A DNA stretch of 64,000 nucleotides, taken from NCBI RefSeq assembly GCF_029626105.1, contig NZ_JARUBH010000009.1, positions 930,001-994,000 on the forward strand, read 5' to 3'. Source of the DNA: Solwaraspora sp. WMMD792 (GTDB lineage: Bacteria > Actinomycetota > Actinomycetes > Mycobacteriales > Micromonosporaceae). How positions within the stretch are numbered: position 1 is the stretch's first letter; each line of letters starts with the position of its first letter. The translations under genes were made by a program, and so were the position numbers. The notes beneath the pieces are model-generated. The model was not told where the DNA came from. It saw nothing but the letters and a program-made list of their open reading frames with translations, and ran no database searches. Below, one piece after another: positions 25,384 through 34,057 of the stretch.

Positions 25384-26708
25384 CTAGCTCCGCCCGCGTG
25401 GCGACTGCACCAGCGGCAGCAGCCCCAGGCCGGCCCGCATGACCGCCACGGCTTCCGGCGCGTCGCCGCGGAGGAGGTGCGCCCTGGCGAGGAACGTGAG
25501 GTGCAGCAGGCCGGACCGTGCATATGGAGGCGCACCACCGGCCCGGCGTGGAGTGATCATGGTGGTGACGGCACCCGTCAACAGGTTGATCCCCTCGTCG
25601 AGGAGCCGGCTGCGATTCGCGGTGGTCCGCTCCGCGAGGACGACCAGTCCCTGCCCGGTTTCGGCAGTGAGCTGCTCGGGATTCAGGTAGTACAGGAACG
25701 ACGCTTCCGCCGAATCCTGACCATGGTCGAGCGCTTCGATAGCCCGATCAGCGGACCGACGAACCTGGACAGGTCCCCGTCAGCTGCCGCAGCGGTGGCT
25801 TCTCGTCCCAACAGTCGAGCCCGCAACCGCCGGTACGGGGAACGCCCCTCAGCGGCGGCAGCCTCCGCCAGCCGGACAGCGTGCGCGCCGTGGCCGGCGA
25901 AAGCCGACACGTAGCTCAGCATCCCGATGGCGTTGGCCGCCCGGTCGCTCGCGCCGGACGCCCGGCACACGCCGACGCTCAGCAGCAGATACCGCTCGGC
26001 AGAGCCGTAGCGACTGGAATCGAAGTGCAGCCAGCCCAGGAGCTGTGCCAGATCGGCGACGATGGCCAGCAGTCGCCGGCCGGTCGCCGCGTCATAGTTC
26101 GCGTGATCGACGAGATCAACCACGTTGCGCAGCTCTGCCGTGACGTATCGAAGACTCAACGTGCCGCCGCCCTGGCGGTCGTCGAGTTGGCGCAACGCCG
26201 CGACGTGCGCTTCGATCAGGTCCACCTGCTCCGCGAGCACGTACTCATGGCCGGCGCGATTGCGCGCCGCGAGGACAGCTCCCCGGAGCTGATCGAGAAT
26301 CACAGCCGTCAGGTCAGCGCCGGACGCATCAGCGATCGGGCTGCTCGGCGCGGGTGTGGTGACGGCGAGTCGGCCGAGTTCACGCAGCAGATCGTCAAGA
26401 TGCGCCATCGAGCCGAGGTCATCGACTGCCGATTGTCGCCGGGTCGCCATGCCGCCTCGCCCTGGCCACAGTTGAGCTACGGAAACCGGGTAGCCGAGCC
26501 GGTCGGAGAGCACAGCCGCAGCCAGGTCCGGAATGGGCTGCCGAGGGCAGAACCCGCGTCGTACCCAGGCGTATCCGGCAGTCGGGTCGAGCCGGAGTCG
26601 ATCCCGCCCCTGACTGGAGAGCCTTGCATTGATCGCCGCCACAAACTGTCGTGGCCCCCACTCCGCAAGCTGCAACAGCTCGACCAGCGTTGCCGACGCC
26701 CTGTCCAC
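25384..26708 (-). pseudogene. HTH/TPR-type regulator, frameshifted
   Basis: The gene starts at GTG 26708, six bases after GGAGG. The N-terminus (LLQLAEWGPRQFVAAINARL and GYAWVRRGFCPRQPIPDL) matches the HTH domain of large actinomycete regulators with TPR-like helices. The first frame breaks after DGDLSRF, about residue 315, and stops at 25683. A second frame continues the same protein (RRSADRAIEALDHGQDSAEA ... LNPEQLTAETGQGLVVL) to a stop at 25384. One missing base near 25758-25764 explains it. Full length would be about 441 residues. It may be a true pseudogene or a sequencing error. Confidence 0.75.
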
Positions 26709-26891
26709 CAGAACCTCCGCGTGTCGGTGTCCCCACCGCAAGCTACCGAGTGAGCGGTGCCGGCGGCTGTCCGCAAGCGACCACCCGTCAAAGTTCACGA
26801 GATTCACGGACGGGACTGCGGTGGACCGGCCGGCCGCTGGCGGGCTCTCGTGGCCCTCGTAGGGCGGATGACGAACTCTTCCGATCACATG

Positions 26892-27467
26892 TCAGCCGGC
26901 CAGGGTGAGGATCCGGTCGCCGGCGATCCGGGCCAGGTAGCGCACCTCGTCGAGCCCGACCGGGGTCTGGCCGGGTGAGCGGGGCACCTGGTAGACGCTG
27001 CGTTCCCCGTCCGGGCGCAGCCCGGCTGCCTGGTAGAACCGCCGGGCCCGCTGGTTGCCGTCGAGCACCCACAGTCGCATTGTGCGCCAGCCCTGCCCGG
27101 TCAGGCCGGCGATCGATGCGGTGAGCAGGAGCCGACCGACTCCGGTGCCCCAGTGGACGGGGTCGACGTACATGCTGACGATCTCGCCGTACGTCGGATC
27201 GAGCTGGTCCCGGTCCTGGTCGATCCGGTACGGGCCGAAGGTGCTGAACCCGACGATCTGCTCGCCTTCGGTGGCGACCAGGGTGCGGAATGGCTGCTCC
27301 GGGTCGGCGGTGCCGACGTCGCGGCGGCGCTGCGCCCAGGCGGCGACATTGAGCCGGTCGAGCACGTCGGCGGGGATCAGGCCCGCGTAGCCGGCCTGCC
27401 ACGCGCGCACGTGGACCCCGGCGATCGCGTCGGCGTCCTCCGGGGTCTCCTGCCTGACTTCTGGCAT
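26892..27467 (-). CDS. GNAT-family N-acetyltransferase
   Basis: 191 residues from ATG at 27467. The N-terminus VRQETPEDADAIAGVHVRAWQAGYAGLIP, seen as HVRAWQAGYAGLIP, is typical of a GNAT subfamily found beside regulators. The acetyl-CoA loop is MYVDPVHWGTGVGRLLLTAS, and the late strand LWVLDGNQRARRFYQAAGL, both classic. The C-terminal extension ends VGLDEVRYLARIAGD. A much longer open frame covering 26892-28679 is a shadow of the DUF2855 gene. Substrate unknown. Confidence 0.86.
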   Translation of the reverse strand: MPEVRQETPEDADAIAGVHVRAWQAGYAGLIPADVLDRLNVAAWAQRRRDVGTADPEQPFRTLVATEGEQIVGFSTFGPYRIDQDRDQLDPTYGEIVSMYVDPVHWGTGVGRLLLTASIAGLTGQGWRTMRLWVLDGNQRARRFYQAAGLRPDGERSVYQVPRSPGQTPVGLDEVRYLARIAGDRILTLAG

Positions 27468-27577
27468 ATGGGGATTTCTATCCTGTTTCACAACCGACGT
27501 CCAGCAGCGCCGGCCGGGTGTCGGCCGGCGCCGGACGCGGTGCGGCCAGAGGCGGTTATAGCGCGGTCGGAGCGTGG

Positions 27578-28645
27578 CTAGAGCTGGACCACCTGGCCCA
27601 CCCGGGGCGGGGTGCGACCGGCTAGGACCTCCAGCCAGGCGCTGCGCAGGGCATCCGGCCCGTGGCCGACCCTGATGTCGACCCATCCGGTGACGCTGGT
27701 GGCGAACCGCCGCCAGGCGTCGGCGAAGCGCCGGTCGAGGCCGTCGCGACCCCAGTCGACGGTGCGTTTGCGCATCTGGGCCGGGGCGAAGAAGACCTCG
27801 CCGGCGGCATCGGCGTTCGGGGTCTGGTTGGTCAGACCCACCGCCACGTCCCGGACCAGCCGGTCGCCGAGGTGCGCGTGCAGGGCGGCGCGGGTCGCCG
27901 GTACGCCGGACAGGTCGAGATAGACGGTCGGGATCCGGTCGAGCGCGGCCACGCCGTTGTACGGCAGCACCTGGTCGTAGCAGCCGAGTGACTCGGTGAA
28001 GGCGACGTTTCCGGGTGAGGTGAGGCCGACCAGTCGCGGGCCGCGGCCTCGCAACTCGAACGCGGCGGCGTACGCGGTCTTGCTGGAGGCGGAGGAGAGC
28101 ACCACGGTCGAGGCGCCGTGGCAGTCGTTGTCGACGAGACGGTCGGCGAGCATGAACGAGGTGAAGAAGAGCGGCCGGTAGAGGATCAGCAGATCCTCCT
28201 CGTCGGCGCGGTACGCTTCGTCGCCTGTGGTCAGCCGGTACGCGTTGTAGGGCGACGGGAGTTCGCTTCGGTGTTCGCTGACGTCGCGGAACCCGGTCGG
28301 GTCCAGCCGGCCGGGACGCACGACCAGGTGGCGGGCGGGCGGCAGGTAGCCGTAGAGCCGCTGGCCGGCGATCACCCCGGTGACCCTCGACGCGACCACC
28401 TCGGCGAATCCCCAGAGCGGAACGAGCCCGTGGTCCGGCCCCAGCCCGTGCGGCTCGGGTGGGAAGAACCGCCAGTATCGCAGGGCGTCGCCGAGTACCG
28501 CGTACGTCACGTTGTTCGCGGTCACCCCGACCCGGTCGACTCGTAGCACCGCTTCGCCGTCGGCGGGGTCGGGTGCCGGCCTGTCGACCAGGACGGTTCG
28601 GGTGAGGTCGTCGCGCGCGACCGCCAATGTCCAGCTGGGAGCCAT
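27578..28645 (-). CDS. DUF2855 protein (MDR-like fold)
   Basis: 355 residues. The protein resembles a quinone-oxidoreductase/MDR fold that lacks zinc ligands: VDRVGVTANNVTYAVLGDALRYW and PLWGFAEVVASRV near the N-terminus, then a Rossmann-like stretch TVVLSSASSKTAYAAAFELRGRG, seen as VVLSSASSKTAYAAAF, and VGLTSPGNVAFTESLGCYDQVLPY. These are DUF2855 signatures. Enzymatic role is not known; NADPH-dependent reduction is a reasonable guess. It diverges from the cutinase gene, with 138 bases between starts. Confidence 0.8.
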   Translation of the reverse strand: MAPSWTLAVARDDLTRTVLVDRPAPDPADGEAVLRVDRVGVTANNVTYAVLGDALRYWRFFPPEPHGLGPDHGLVPLWGFAEVVASRVTGVIAGQRLYGYLPPARHLVVRPGRLDPTGFRDVSEHRSELPSPYNAYRLTTGDEAYRADEEDLLILYRPLFFTSFMLADRLVDNDCHGASTVVLSSASSKTAYAAAFELRGRGPRLVGLTSPGNVAFTESLGCYDQVLPYNGVAALDRIPTVYLDLSGVPATRAALHAHLGDRLVRDVAVGLTNQTPNADAAGEVFFAPAQMRKRTVDWGRDGLDRRFADAWRRFATSVTGWVDIRVGHGPDALRSAWLEVLAGRTPPRVGQVVQL

Positions 28646-28783
28646 GCCGCGACGCTAGGGCAGGTGGCGACGACCGCACAACGTTCCAGCGGGCAGGCCG
28701 GTGATTCTACCGATGCGGTACGCGGACGGCGCCACAGAGACTGATGTGTGTCGATAGCCTTCCGTCCTTGAGGAGGATCTGGC

Positions 28784-29677
28784 ATGCGTCCCACCATCAT
28801 GAGCGGTGCGCGTCCCGTCCCGGGCTTCGTGACCCGGCTCTGCCTGACCGTCGCGTTGGTTGCCGTCGCGGGTGTCGCGGCGGCCGCCCCGGCGCAGGCG
28901 CAGACCAATCCGTACCAGCGCGGCCCGGCACCCACGCACGCGATCCTGGAGGCCAGCCGCGGCCCGTTCGCCACCAGCCAGCAGTCGGTCTCGTCGCTGG
29001 TCAGCGGCTTCGACGGCGGGGTCATCTACTACCCGACGACCACCAGTGAGGGAACCTTCGGCGCGGTCGCCATCTCGCCCGGCTACACCGCGAGCTGGTC
29101 GAGTCTTGCCTGGCTCGGCCCGCGGATCGCCTCGCATGGTTTCGTGGTCATCGGCATCGAGACCGAGAGCCGGTTCGACCAGCCGGGCAGCCGGGGTCGC
29201 CAGCTGCTGGCCGCGCTCGACTACCTGGTCGACCGGAGCCCGGTGCGGACCCGGATCGACCCTGACCGGCTCGCGGTGGCTGGTCACTCCATGGGCGGCG
29301 GGGGCAGCCTGGAGGCCGCCGTCGACCGGCCGTCGCTGCGGGCCGCGGTGCCGATCGCACCGTGGAACACGGACAAGACCTGGACCACCGTCGCAGTGCC
29401 GACGCTGATCGTCGGCGGCGAGTACGACACGATCGCCCCGGTCTACAGCCACGCGAAGCCCTTCTACGACTCGATCCCGGCCTGGACGGAGAAGGCGTAC
29501 CTGGAGCTGAACGGCGAGGGGCATCTCTTCCCACAGGTCCCGAACACCGAGCTGGCCAAGCAGGGGGTGGCCTGGCTGAAGCGCTTCGTGGACGACGACA
29601 CCCGGTACACGCAGTTCCTCTGCCCGGGGCCGTCCGGTCTGGCGATCGAGGAGTACCGCAGCACCTGTCCCTTCTGA
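28784..29677 (+). CDS. Secreted cutinase / polyester hydrolase (Thermobifida TfCut2-like)
   Basis: 297 residues preceded by GAGGAGG. Alpha/beta hydrolase that cleaves cutin-like and synthetic aliphatic or aromatic polyesters. A signal peptide of about 39 residues ends APAQA|Q. The mature part opens [20 protein letters not shown], close to the mature start of T. fusca cutinase. Catalytic triad S169 (GHSMGGG), D215 ([10 protein letters not shown]) and H247 (NGEGHLF). Oxyanion-hole residues Y101 (SPGYT) and M170, and the substrate-clamp W194 (APWNTDKTW), are kept. The terminal disulfide C280/C295 (QFLCPGP ... YRSTCPF) is kept. A 17-bp terminator follows. Confidence 0.93.
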   Translation: MRPTIMSGARPVPGFVTRLCLTVALVAVAGVAAAAPAQAQTNPYQRGPAPTHAILEASRGPFATSQQSVSSLVSGFDGGVIYYPTTTSEGTFGAVAISPGYTASWSSLAWLGPRIASHGFVVIGIETESRFDQPGSRGRQLLAALDYLVDRSPVRTRIDPDRLAVAGHSMGGGGSLEAAVDRPSLRAAVPIAPWNTDKTWTTVAVPTLIVGGEYDTIAPVYSHAKPFYDSIPAWTEKAYLELNGEGHLFPQVPNTELAKQGVAWLKRFVDDDTRYTQFLCPGPSGLAIEEYRSTCPF

Positions 29678-29701
29678 TCCGGCAGGTAGGCAGGCAGGCG
29701 G

Positions 29702-29740
29702 GGTGCGGGGTGGTCGCCGACCGGGCGACCACCCCGCACC
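29702..29740 (+). terminator. 17-bp hairpin after the cutinase gene
   Basis: Arms 29702-29718 and 29724-29740 are perfect complements around the loop GACCG. It lies 25 bases after the stop codon and insulates the cutinase from the catabolic region. Confidence 0.85.
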
Positions 29741-29783
29741 GTTCCGTCACCCCGTGCTGCTTCCGTGTCCGCGACCTGTCGGC

Positions 29784-29802
29784 TAAATTGCAGTCAGAGT
29801 GC
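29784..29802 (+). promoter_or_regulatory. Promoter box TAAATT with degenerate operator at the first ACAD operon
   Basis: TAAATT at 29784-29789 is followed at once by GCAGTCAGAGTGC (29790-29802), which matches the GCACTGACAGTGC palindrome of the thiolase promoter at 10 of 13 positions. The start codon lies 24 bases later. Confidence 0.35.
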
Positions 29803-29825
29803 AGAAACAATTCTCGGAGGTTGCC

Positions 29826-31049
29826 GTGCCGGACACCGACACCGACACCGACACCGACCAGCTCCGTGACTCGGACCAGCCCGGCGACCCGGATCGGCTC
29901 CGCGACCCGGATCAGCTGCGTGGCGTGGTGGCCGGGTTCCTCCGCCGGCACGACCGGACCGGGGACCGGACCGCCTTCCTGCGGGCCCGGTTCGATGCCG
30001 GGCTGGCCTGGGTGCATCATCCCGTCGGCCTCGGCGGGCTGGGCCTGCCCTGGCATCTGCAGGCGGTCGTCGACGACGAGTTCACCCGGGCGGGTGCCCC
30101 GGACAACCGCCCGCGCCGCAACAGCATCGGCCTCGGGATGGCTGCGCCGACGCTACTGCGCCACGGTACGCCACAGCAGCAGCGGCGCTGGCTGCGCCCG
30201 CTCTGGACCGGTGAGGAGATCTGGTGCCAGCTGTTCAGCGAGCCCGACGCCGGCTCCGACCTGGCTGCGGTGGCGACCCGCGCCGAGCGGTCCGGCGACG
30301 GTTGGCTGGTCGACGGTCAGAAGGTCTGGACGTCGCTCGCCCACCGGGCCCGGTGGGCGATCCTGCTCGCCCGCACCAGCTCCACCGGCCGGTGCCACGC
30401 CGGGTTGACCTACTTCGTCTGCGACATGACCGCACCGGGAGTGCAGGTTCGTCCGCTGCGCCAGCTGACCGGTGAGGCCGAGTTCAACGAGGTCTTCCTC
30501 ACCGGGGTCCGGCTGCCCGATGCCATGCGGATCGGCGAGGTGGGCGAGGGCTGGCAGGTCGCCCGTACCACGCTGATGAACGAGCGGGTCGCCATCGGCG
30601 GCCGGCCGCTGGCCCGCGAAGGCGGCATGATCGGCGTTCTCACCGACGTGTGGCGCCGGCATCCGGAGGTTCGGCGTACCGGCCCGCACCAGGATCTGCT
30701 GCGGCTGTGGGTCCGGGCCGAGGCGGCCCGGCTGACCGCGCTGCGCCTGCGTCAGCAGCTGGTCGCGGGACAGCCCGGACCGGAGGGCTCCGCGGTGAAG
30801 CTCAGCTTCGCCGAGCTGAACCAGCTGATCAGCGGCCTGGAGATCGAGGTAAGTGGCGCGGCCGGCCTGCGGCACGACGACTGGACGATGCGCCGCCCCG
30901 AGGAGCCGGACCTGCTCGGCCGGACCGCCACCTACCGCTACCTGCGGGCCCGCGGCAACTCCATCGAAGGTGGAACCTCGGAGATCCTGCGCAATGTCAT
31001 CGCCGAGCGGGTGCTCGGCCTGCCGAGCGAACCCCGGGTGGACCGATGA
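29826..31049 (+). CDS. Acyl-CoA dehydrogenase, catalytic subunit of a likely heteromeric pair
   Basis: 407 residues from GTG at 29826, five bases after GGAGG. The start runs into a (GACACC)4 tract coding DTDTDTD. The middle domain has WCQLFSEPDAGSDLAAVATRA (flavin and substrate contacts), seen as QLFSEPDAGSDLAAVATRA, and the C-terminal helical domain ends NSIEGGTSEILRNVIAERVLGLP. The glutamate in IEGG sits where MCAD has its catalytic base. It is coupled by ATGA to a second dehydrogenase. This layout is that of the mycobacterial alpha2beta2 FadE pairs. Substrate unknown. Confidence 0.85.
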   Translation: MPDTDTDTDTDQLRDSDQPGDPDRLRDPDQLRGVVAGFLRRHDRTGDRTAFLRARFDAGLAWVHHPVGLGGLGLPWHLQAVVDDEFTRAGAPDNRPRRNSIGLGMAAPTLLRHGTPQQQRRWLRPLWTGEEIWCQLFSEPDAGSDLAAVATRAERSGDGWLVDGQKVWTSLAHRARWAILLARTSSTGRCHAGLTYFVCDMTAPGVQVRPLRQLTGEAEFNEVFLTGVRLPDAMRIGEVGEGWQVARTTLMNERVAIGGRPLAREGGMIGVLTDVWRRHPEVRRTGPHQDLLRLWVRAEAARLTALRLRQQLVAGQPGPEGSAVKLSFAELNQLISGLEIEVSGAAGLRHDDWTMRRPEEPDLLGRTATYRYLRARGNSIEGGTSEILRNVIAERVLGLPSEPRVDR

Positions 31050-32233
31050 CGAATCTGCTCTACGACGAGACCGAAGAGGCGCTGCGGGCGAGTGTCCGCG
31101 CGTTGTGTGCGGCGGTCAGCCCGACCGGGCGCGTGCTGGCCCGGTTGGCCGCCGACGAGCCGTACGACCCGCGACTCTGGCAGCGGCTCGCCGACGAGCT
31201 GGGCGTCGTCGGGCTGGCGGTGCCCGAGGAGTACGGCGGTGCCGGCGCCGGTCTTCGGGAGGTCGCCGTGGTTCTGGAGGAGCTGGGCCGGGCCGTGGCG
31301 CCGGTGCCCTATCTGGGCAGCGCGGTGGTCGCCACCCGGGCCCTGCTGCGCTGCGGTGCGACCGAGCTGCTCGCCCCGGTCGCGGCCGGTCGTACCCGCG
31401 CGGTGCTGGTGGTGCCGGTGTCGACCGCACCGGGAGACGACTGGCCGACGGTCGAGGCCGGGCCAGCGGCGGCACCGGGCGCGGGCTCCGGCGCGGCGAC
31501 CGTTCCCGGCGCGGCGACTGTCTCCGGCGCGGCTACCGTTTCCGGCGCGGTGACCAGTGTCGCCGACGCGCTCCCCGCCGATCTGCTGCTCGTCCCGGCC
31601 CGGGACGGGCTCTACGCGGTCCGGGCCTCCGACCCGGGAGTGCGGATCTCCCCGGTGGTGTCGCTGGACGGCACCCGGCCGCTCGGCGACGTCGACCTGA
31701 CCGCCGCCCCGGCGGTCCGGCTCGCCGGCGGTTCGGCGGCGGTCGTGGCGGTACGCGACGGGCTGGTGGCCGGTGCGGCGATGCTCGCGTCGGAGCAGGT
31801 GGGGGTCGCCGAGTGGTGTCTGGACAGTACGGTCCGCTACGTCCGCGAGCGGTTCCAGTTCGGTCGCCCGGTCGGCTCGTTCCAGGCGGTCAAGCATCGG
31901 CTGGCCGATGTCTGGGTGGGTATCGCCGAGGCCCGGGCGGTGGCCCGGTACGCCGCTGACCGCGTCGCGGCTACGCAGCCACCGGGCCCGGCACCCGTTG
32001 ACGCCGAGACGGAGCTGGCGGCGGCCGTCGCCGCGGCGCACTGCTCGGCGGTCGCGGTCACCGCGGCGGAGACCTGCGTGCAGTTGCACGGCGGAATCGG
32101 GTTCACCTGGGAGCACCCGGCCCACGTGTTCCTGAAACGGGCCAAGAGCAACGCCGTCATGTTCGGTACGCCCGACCGGCACCGCGCGGCGCTGGCCCGG
32201 CTGGTCGACCTGCCCGGCCCGGACGTGGCCTGA
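31046..32233 (+). CDS. Acyl-CoA dehydrogenase-like partner subunit
   Basis: 395 residues, coupled by ATGA to the previous gene. The N-terminal helices read GLAVPEEYGGAGAGLREVAVV, seen as LAVPEEYGGAGAGLREV; the C-terminal domain RFQFGRPVGSFQAVKHRLAD and QLHGGIGFTWEHPAHVFLKRAK. Where catalytic glutamate would be, the sequence is SNAVMFGTPDRHR, with no acid in the right place, so this subunit is probably non-catalytic. A 21-base repeat codes four AATVSG-like units near residue 150, replacing part of the middle domain. A strong hairpin follows the operon. Confidence 0.82.
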   Translation: MTNLLYDETEEALRASVRALCAAVSPTGRVLARLAADEPYDPRLWQRLADELGVVGLAVPEEYGGAGAGLREVAVVLEELGRAVAPVPYLGSAVVATRALLRCGATELLAPVAAGRTRAVLVVPVSTAPGDDWPTVEAGPAAAPGAGSGAATVPGAATVSGAATVSGAVTSVADALPADLLLVPARDGLYAVRASDPGVRISPVVSLDGTRPLGDVDLTAAPAVRLAGGSAAVVAVRDGLVAGAAMLASEQVGVAEWCLDSTVRYVRERFQFGRPVGSFQAVKHRLADVWVGIAEARAVARYAADRVAATQPPGPAPVDAETELAAAVAAAHCSAVAVTAAETCVQLHGGIGFTWEHPAHVFLKRAKSNAVMFGTPDRHRAALARLVDLPGPDVA

Positions 32234-32277
32234 CCGGTCGTGCCCGGCCCGGTCGGCCGGCCCGCGTCCGCCATCGA

Positions 32278-32314
32278 GTCAAAGATCATGCATCTGTAAT
32301 GCATGATCTTTGAC
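32278..32314 (+). terminator. 16-bp hairpin after the ACAD pair
   Basis: GTCAAAGATCATGCAT (32278-32293) pairs with ATGCATGATCTTTGAC (32299-32314) around CTGTA. It is AT-rich, unlike other terminators here, and separates the ACAD operon from the transporter promoter. Confidence 0.85.
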
Positions 32315-32382
32315 CCATCCTCTGATGACCGCCCGAGTCTTCAATCTGGTTCCAAGCAGGTTACACAGTTGCTTCGCGGGTG

Positions 32383-32418
32383 TTGACCTGGTGATCCAAA
32401 AACGTACACTGTCAGTGT
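32383..32418 (+). promoter_or_regulatory. LIV-transporter promoter with overlapping palindromic operator
   Basis: -35 TTGACC (32383-32388), 16-base spacer, -10 TACACT (32405-32410). The perfect palindrome ACACTGTCAGTGT (32406-32418) covers the -10 and the start site. A repressor bound here would block transcription. The same CACTGACAGTG core lies in the thiolase promoter. The pattern suits a TetR dimer. Confidence 0.65.
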
Positions 32419-32423
32419 AATTA

Positions 32424-33290
32424 ATGCCCCCGGCCAAGGGACGGGCGATGGGACGAGGACTCGGACTGCGAAACGTCGGGGTGCGCTTCGGTGGGCTCAC
32501 CGCCCTCGACGACGTCTCCCTCGACGTGCCGCCCGGCACCGTGATCGGGGTGATCGGCCCGAACGGCGCAGGTAAGACCACCCTGTTCAACGTCGTCTGT
32601 GGATTCGTGTCGCCGGACGTCGGCACGATGACCCTGGACGGGCAGCCGTTCCGGCCCCGCCCGCACCGGCTCACCCGACTCGGGATCGCCCGCACCCTGC
32701 AGGGCACCGGACTCTTCGCCGGGCTCACCGTCCTGGAGAACGTGATGACCGGGGCCAACCACCGCGCCCGGACCGGCTTCCTCGCCGCCCTGTTCGCACT
32801 GCCCCGGGCCGACCGTGACGAACGGCGGCTGCGTGCTGAGGCGCTCGACACCCTCGACCGGCTCGGCGTCGCCGCACACGCGGCACGGCTGCCGGGCACC
32901 CTGCCGTTCGCGGTCCGCCAGCGGGTGGCGCTGGCTCGGGCGCTCGTCGCCCGGCCCCGCCTGCTGCTGCTCGACGAGCCGGCCGGCGGGCTCGGCGACG
33001 AGGACGTCAGGCAACTCGCCGACCTGATCCGCGACCTGCCCGGTCAGGCCGTCGACCCCTGCGCGGTGCTGCTCGTCGAGCACCACATGGACCTGGTCAT
33101 GTCCACCTGCGACCAGGTCGTCGTGCTGGACTTCGGCCGGGTCGTCGCGACCGGCACCCCTGAGCAGGTCCGCGCCGCTCCCGCGGTCGTCGAGGCGTAC
33201 CTCGGCGCGGCGGTCGACGACCCGGCCCTCACATCCGGGCCCCGCTCGGCCGCGGCACCGCAACCGCCCGCGACAGCGGACGGGCGGTGA
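32424..33290 (+). CDS. LIV-type ABC transporter ATP-binding protein (LivG-like)
   Basis: 288 residues. One of two ATPases of a branched-chain-amino-acid-type importer. Walker A is GPNGAGKTT near residue 50, Walker B LLLLDEPAGGLGDED, and the H-loop lies in LLVEHHMD. The signature motif is degenerate (LPFAVRQRVALARAL instead of LSGGQ), which is common in LivG. The ATG at 32424 lies seven bases after the likely transcription start; an ATG at 32448 after AAGGGACGGGCG is an alternative. First gene of the five-gene importer set; only four bases separate it from the next. Confidence 0.88.
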   Translation: MPPAKGRAMGRGLGLRNVGVRFGGLTALDDVSLDVPPGTVIGVIGPNGAGKTTLFNVVCGFVSPDVGTMTLDGQPFRPRPHRLTRLGIARTLQGTGLFAGLTVLENVMTGANHRARTGFLAALFALPRADRDERRLRAEALDTLDRLGVAAHAARLPGTLPFAVRQRVALARALVARPRLLLLDEPAGGLGDEDVRQLADLIRDLPGQAVDPCAVLLVEHHMDLVMSTCDQVVVLDFGRVVATGTPEQVRAAPAVVEAYLGAAVDDPALTSGPRSAAAPQPPATADGR

Positions 33291-33294
33291 CCCC

Positions 33295-34017
33295 GTGACC
33301 GCCGAGGAGCTGCTCACCGTCCGGGACCTTGCCGCCGGGTACGGGGCCGTGCCGGTCCTGCGGGACGTCGACCTGACCATCCGCGCCGGCACCATCGTCG
33401 CCGTGGTGGGTGCCAACGGCGCCGGCAAGACGACGCTGCTGCGGACCCTCTGCGGCATGGTCCCGGCGAGTGCGGGACGGGTGGTGCTCGCCGGCGCGGA
33501 CCTGCGCGGCGTACCGGTCGAGGAGGTGGTCCGGCGGGGCATGGCGCACGTGCCGGAAGGGCGTGGGGTGATCGGCGAGCTGACCGTCCACGAGAACCTG
33601 CGACTCGGTGGGCTCTGGCGGCGCGACCGGGCCGACGCGGCCCGTGCCCTCGACGAGGTCTATCAGCTCTTCGAACCGCTGGCCCGGCGGCGCCGATGGC
33701 ACGGCCACCAGCTCTCCGGCGGGGAGCGGCAGATGCTCGCCCTCGGTCGGGCGCTCGTCGCCCGTCCCCGGCTGCTGCTGCTCGACGAACCGTCACTCGG
33801 CCTGGCGCCCCGGGTGATCACCCAGATCATGGCGCTGCTCCGGCGGCTGCGGGACGAGACCGGACTGACCGTCCTGCTCGTCGAGCAGAACGTCCACGGC
33901 GCACTCTCCGTCGCCGACGAGGCGGTGGTCATGTCCCTGGGCCGGATCGTCGTGCGGGCTCCCGCCGCGCGACTGCGCGACGACGAATCGCTGCGCCACC
34001 ACTATCTCGGCTTCTGA
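33295..34017 (+). CDS. LIV-type ABC transporter ATP-binding protein (LivF-like)
   Basis: 240 residues from GTG at 33295. Walker A GANGAGKTT, signature QLSGGERQMLALGRAL, Walker B LLLLDEPSLGLAP, and switch LLVEQNVHGAL; the RGVIGELTVHENL and MAHVPEGRG parts are typical of LivF. It pairs with the LivG-like ATPase to drive import through the two permeases downstream. The substrate need not be an amino acid: this transporter class also imports urea, amides and aromatic or short organic acids. Confidence 0.92.
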   Translation: MTAEELLTVRDLAAGYGAVPVLRDVDLTIRAGTIVAVVGANGAGKTTLLRTLCGMVPASAGRVVLAGADLRGVPVEEVVRRGMAHVPEGRGVIGELTVHENLRLGGLWRRDRADAARALDEVYQLFEPLARRRRWHGHQLSGGERQMLALGRALVARPRLLLLDEPSLGLAPRVITQIMALLRRLRDETGLTVLLVEQNVHGALSVADEAVVMSLGRIVVRAPAARLRDDESLRHHYLGF

Positions 34018-34057
34018 CCGCCGAATCCCGGATCTCCGACCGCACCAGGAGGCCCCG

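Noticed and set aside
26892-28679. 595-residue minus-strand frame joining the GNAT and upstream sequence
   Set aside because: Only the last 191 residues are GNAT; the rest is an out-of-frame reading of the DUF2855 gene.
29832-29858. GACACC hexamer repeat as a regulatory array
   Set aside because: It lies inside the coding start of the ACAD gene as DTDTDTD codons; a simple slippage tract explains it.
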